Assembly: GCA_007127655.1 (NCBI GenBank)
Contig: SKYX01000271.1
Span: 1 to 16,548 of the forward strand
Source of the DNA: Desulfonatronum sp.
GTDB lineage: Bacteria; Desulfobacterota; Desulfovibrionia; Desulfovibrionales; Desulfonatronaceae
Direction: 5' to 3'
DNA: 16,548 nucleotides
This document shows, one piece after another, positions 13,721 through 16,548 of the stretch. Below the pieces are notes generated by a model. The model was not told the origin of the DNA, ran no database searches, and saw only the letters and a program-made list of their open reading frames with translations. Made by a program: the position numbers and the translations under genes. The first letter of the stretch is position 1. Each line of letters begins with the position of its first letter.

Positions 13721-14311
13721 ATGATGGAAGAAAAGAAAGGGGGAACGAGTGCGGGCGGAGTAGTTCTGCCGTTCTTGTTGGGGTTTGTGGCCGCGTTGGC
13801 CTTCGGATGGTGGGGAGTTCCACAGCTGTTATACAGCAAGAAGGCTCAACCGCTTGTTTTTACACACCAAAATCACATCGAGCTGTATGGCATGCACTGT
13901 GATGACTGTCACTTTTTCAGGCGTGACGGTTCTTTTTCCGGACTGCCGGACAATGCCAAGTGCGCGGAATGTCACTCTTTCCCCTTGGGCGACCATCCGG
14001 ACGAAATCAAATTCGTGGAAGAGTTCTACGAAAAGGGGATCGAGGTTCCGTGGCTGGTTTATCAGTACCAGCCGGACAACGTCTTTTTCTCCCATGCCGC
14101 GCACAGAGAGTATGATTGCGCCACCGCCGGCTGTCACCCGGACGTGGGCAGTTCCAACGAGCTGCCGGCCTACTATGAAAACCGCTTGACCAAGTACAGT
14201 CGGGATACGATGAAGATGAAGGACTGTGAACGGTGTCACGCCACGGTGGCCGCCCAGGAGCCGGAGCGGTTTGCTGGTGCTCCCAATGCCTGCCAGATCT
14301 GTCATAAATAG
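13721..14311 (+). CDS. qrcA: Qrc menaquinone reductase, multiheme cytochrome c subunit QrcA
   Basis: Receives electrons from periplasmic type I cytochrome c3 (reduced by hydrogenases and formate dehydrogenases) and passes them through the Qrc complex to menaquinone. The 196 residues have an N-terminal hydrophobic anchor (about 14-38) and then a periplasmic multiheme domain. Heme motifs are CDDCH (60-64), CAECH (81-85), CATAGCH (133-139, a CX4CH variant), CERCH (169-173) and CQICH (191-195). These five account for all ten cysteines. The D. vulgaris subunit is, as I recall, described as hexaheme, so the count here deserves checking. Start: GAGG lies 4 nt before the first ATG and 7 nt before the second (13724), so the second may be the true start. 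It is followed after 16 bp by qrcB; identification rests on this gene order and on the anchor plus heme pattern. Confidence 0.88.
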   Translation: MMEEKKGGTSAGGVVLPFLLGFVAALAFGWWGVPQLLYSKKAQPLVFTHQNHIELYGMHCDDCHFFRRDGSFSGLPDNAKCAECHSFPLGDHPDEIKFVEEFYEKGIEVPWLVYQYQPDNVFFSHAAHREYDCATAGCHPDVGSSNELPAYYENRLTKYSRDTMKMKDCERCHATVAAQEPERFAGAPNACQICHK

Positions 14312-14327
14312 AGAGGGGTGATATACA

Positions 14328-16487
14328 ATGGCACTTAATCGGAGAAGTTTTCTCACGTTTGCTGCCGGGGGTGTCGCGGGAACCCTGTTCACCCCGGTGA
14401 TTTGGAAGTCCATCGACGATACGGCCATCTGGACCCAGAACTGGCCGTGGATTCCCCGGCTGGAGTACGGACCGCGGGCCTATGCCGCGACCACCTGCAA
14501 GCTCTGTCCTGCCGGGTGCGGCCTGAACATTCGCACCGCCGGCGGCCGTCCCGTGGCCGCTGAAGGACGAACCGACCACCCGCTGAGCCAGGGCGGGATC
14601 TGTCCCTTGGGCGCGGCCGCCGCGCAGCTGCTGTACGCTCCGGCCCGGATCAAGGGGCCGATGCAGAAGCAGGCCGACGGAACGCACCAGCCTATTTCCT
14701 GGGACCAGGCCGAGGCCTTGCTGAAGGAAAAGCTGGCCGAACAGAAAGGCAAGAAGGACGCCGTGGCCTGTATCAGTGGAGATGAAAACGGGACCATTAA
14801 TGAACTTTTTTCCGCCCTGCTGGGCGGTCTGGGGTCAGACGGCTGTTTCCTGATGCCCGGCGAACAGCTTGTGGCCTCCAAAATCCTTCGCGAAGGCAAG
14901 ATCGGCTACGACCTTGAAAACGCGGACTTCGTCCTGGCCTTCGGCGCGGACATGCTGGACAGCTGGGGCACCGCCGTGCGGAACAAGAAGGCTTACGGCG
15001 CGGCGCATCCTGTAGGCGAGGACGCCTCCGCGGAATACGTCTACGTCGGACCAATGCAGAACATCACGGGCGGAGCGGCAGACCAGTGGATCTCCGTTGC
15101 TCCGGGCATGGAAGGCGTTTTGGCTCTGGGCATCGCCTACCATCTCCTGCAGGGCGGAATGACAGCTCCCCAGGCCCATGACTTTTTCGCCTATCGCAAT
15201 TTTGTCATCAATCGCTACACCCCGGATTACGTCGAACGACTGACCGGCGTGGCACCGGAGCAGGTGGCCGAATTGGCCCGGAAGCTGCGCACCGCGGACA
15301 AGCCGCTGATTATCCCAGGGTCCTCCATCGCCCAGGGCGGCGGTGTGTTCAACTTCGCCGCGGCCTTGAGCCTGAACATGCTGTTCGACAACGTCAACTC
15401 CGCCGGTGGGATTCAAGTTCTGCCGGATCTGCCTAAGGTGGTTGAAGGGGCCAAGGCCCCAGCCCAGATTCGCGCCAAGGATCTGGTCGCCTACGTTCAG
15501 GGCGTAGCCGACGGCAAAGTAGGTAAACCGGCCATTTGCCTCGTCTACGAGGCCAATCCGCTCTTTGCCCTGCCGCAGCCCGACGTGGCGGCCAAAGCCT
15601 TTGACGGTACGTATTTGGTCAGCTTCAGCACGTTTTACGACGAAACAGCCGCACAGGCGGATCTGCTGCTGCCCACGCCGACCTTCATCGAACGGTTCGA
15701 CGACGTCCAGACTCCCTACGGTTCGGGTTTTGCCAGCTACAGCCTGACGCGGCCGGTGATCCGCCAGCCCATTTTCGACACCAAGCCCACCGGTGATGTG
15801 CTCCTGAGTGTAGCCAATGAGCTGGGGATCGATCTTGGGTTCGCGTCCTTCGACAAGGTCCTGGAGGCCAAGGTGGCCGCCTTGAGTGAGCTGGAAGGCT
15901 TCTTCACGGACAAGGTTCAGCCCTGGGAGGCCAGAGCCGGCAAGGCCCCCGCCGCGGCTTCAGGCAATATGTGGCGAACCATCTCCCGAGGGGCTTTCTG
16001 GGCTTCCATCCAGGAACCCTTCCCCACCGCCATGCAGCTCGGCTCCACTCTCATTTCCCAGACTGCTCCCCCGGACGCCGAGGACTGGACCTTCCCGGTC
16101 AGCCTGGCGGCCCTGGACAGCCGGACCTACGGTTCCCGGCACATCGCCATCCCGCCGTTTTGTCTGCCGCTTTTGGGCGAACAGGAAATCCAGGGCGACG
16201 TGTTCTACGTCTGGATGAATTCCGCCACGGCCCGCGCCTACGGCCTGCAAGCCGAGGACAAGGTCACCTTGACCGGCCCCAACGGCTCCTGTCTGGCCAA
16301 AGTGCGCGTCTTCGAAGGCGTGGGCCGGAACATGGTCGCCGCTCCGCTGGGATTCGGTCACACGGCTTGGGACAAGTTCAGCCGGAACAAGGGAGACAAC
16401 ATCTACAAAGTGTTGACGGTACGTACCGAACCGGGGAGCAACCTGGCCGTCTGGGCCGATTCCCGCGTGCGCATCGCCAAAGCCTAA
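14328..16487 (+). CDS. qrcB: Qrc menaquinone reductase, molybdopterin-oxidoreductase-like subunit QrcB
   Basis: The large periplasmic subunit of Qrc, homologous to molybdopterin oxidoreductases but reported to lack molybdenum in the studied enzyme. It is structurally related to the corresponding domain of alternative complex III. The 719 residues start with a twin-arginine signal (NRRSFLTF, 4-11, then a hydrophobic run to about 25). A [4Fe-4S]-type Cys set follows at C57, C60, C64 and C92 (CKLCPAGC and ICPLG). The central molybdopterin-oxidoreductase fold spans about 105-560, and a C-terminal molybdopterin-dinucleotide-binding-like domain about 610-719. A strong binding site (GAGGGGTGAT) precedes the ATG. 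It sits between qrcA and qrcC, spaced 16 and 15 bp. The Tat signal suggests export in a folded state, probably together with QrcC. Confidence 0.9.
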   Translation: MALNRRSFLTFAAGGVAGTLFTPVIWKSIDDTAIWTQNWPWIPRLEYGPRAYAATTCKLCPAGCGLNIRTAGGRPVAAEGRTDHPLSQGGICPLGAAAAQLLYAPARIKGPMQKQADGTHQPISWDQAEALLKEKLAEQKGKKDAVACISGDENGTINELFSALLGGLGSDGCFLMPGEQLVASKILREGKIGYDLENADFVLAFGADMLDSWGTAVRNKKAYGAAHPVGEDASAEYVYVGPMQNITGGAADQWISVAPGMEGVLALGIAYHLLQGGMTAPQAHDFFAYRNFVINRYTPDYVERLTGVAPEQVAELARKLRTADKPLIIPGSSIAQGGGVFNFAAALSLNMLFDNVNSAGGIQVLPDLPKVVEGAKAPAQIRAKDLVAYVQGVADGKVGKPAICLVYEANPLFALPQPDVAAKAFDGTYLVSFSTFYDETAAQADLLLPTPTFIERFDDVQTPYGSGFASYSLTRPVIRQPIFDTKPTGDVLLSVANELGIDLGFASFDKVLEAKVAALSELEGFFTDKVQPWEARAGKAPAAASGNMWRTISRGAFWASIQEPFPTAMQLGSTLISQTAPPDAEDWTFPVSLAALDSRTYGSRHIAIPPFCLPLLGEQEIQGDVFYVWMNSATARAYGLQAEDKVTLTGPNGSCLAKVRVFEGVGRNMVAAPLGFGHTAWDKFSRNKGDNIYKVLTVRTEPGSNLAVWADSRVRIAKA

Positions 16488-16502
16488 AGGAAGGTTGAGC
16501 AT

Positions 16503-16548
16503 ATGGTTTTGTATCTCAAGGAATTCAAAATCAAGTGGGGAATGGTCA
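16503..16548 (+). CDS. qrcC: Start of QrcC iron-sulfur subunit (cut by window edge)
   Basis: Only 15 codons are present (MVLYLKEFKIKWGMV), after an AAGGAAGG-type binding site. The position right after qrcB and the KWGMV lead-in, which in this family runs into the first ferredoxin-like cysteine cluster, fit QrcC. QrcC is the iron-sulfur subunit that would link QrcB to the membrane subunit QrcD. The identification depends mainly on gene order. Confidence 0.7.
   Translation, partial: MVLYLKEFKIKWGMV

Overview
The window looks like chromosomal DNA of a sulfate-reducing bacterium, most likely order Desulfovibrionales. The best evidence is the right edge: qrcA, qrcB and the first codons of qrcC, which encode the periplasm-facing part of the Qrc menaquinone reductase, a complex known from sulfate reducers. 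A fused KorA/KorB 2-oxoacid:ferredoxin oxidoreductase, a ferritin and exported redox proteins fit an anaerobe with periplasmic electron transfer. The genus is not decided by the sequence alone.

Layout. Positions 1-166 hold a cluster of small hairpins. Positions 167-3011 (minus strand) read pcm, mrp, a lytic transglycosylase gene and pgsA, tightly packed and probably cotranscribed in that order. Positions 3474-4741 (minus) hold a two-gene unit for a membrane-anchored or exported TlpA-like thioredoxin (CPIC) and an exported 1-Cys peroxiredoxin. This unit is bracketed by two same-orientation copies of a ~250-bp palindromic element (3204-3454 and 5027-5278). Each copy has its own 10-bp flanking duplication, so both look like independently inserted MITEs. 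Positions 5320-7223 (minus) hold a lipoprotein gene, a FlgO-family gene and a gene for a small Cys/Pro/Tyr-rich protein. A second FlgO-family lipoprotein gene is divergent at 7495-8196 (plus). The divergent region carries an exact flagellar sigma-28 promoter (TAAA-N15-GCCGATAA) facing the minus-strand genes, which ties this otherwise poorly described module to the flagellum.

Positions 8308-10933 (minus) are korA-korB. Positions 11072-11590 (minus) encode a ferritin with a clear terminator. After a gene-free stretch with short repeats come manC (12066-13520, plus), a terminator, a promoter and the qrc operon (13721 to the right edge, plus).

Most genes are ordinary and intact. The most notable items are the pair of nested-palindrome elements with target-site duplications and the sigma-28-linked FlgO/lipoprotein module. 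No tRNA, rRNA, CRISPR array, transposase gene or phage gene was seen.
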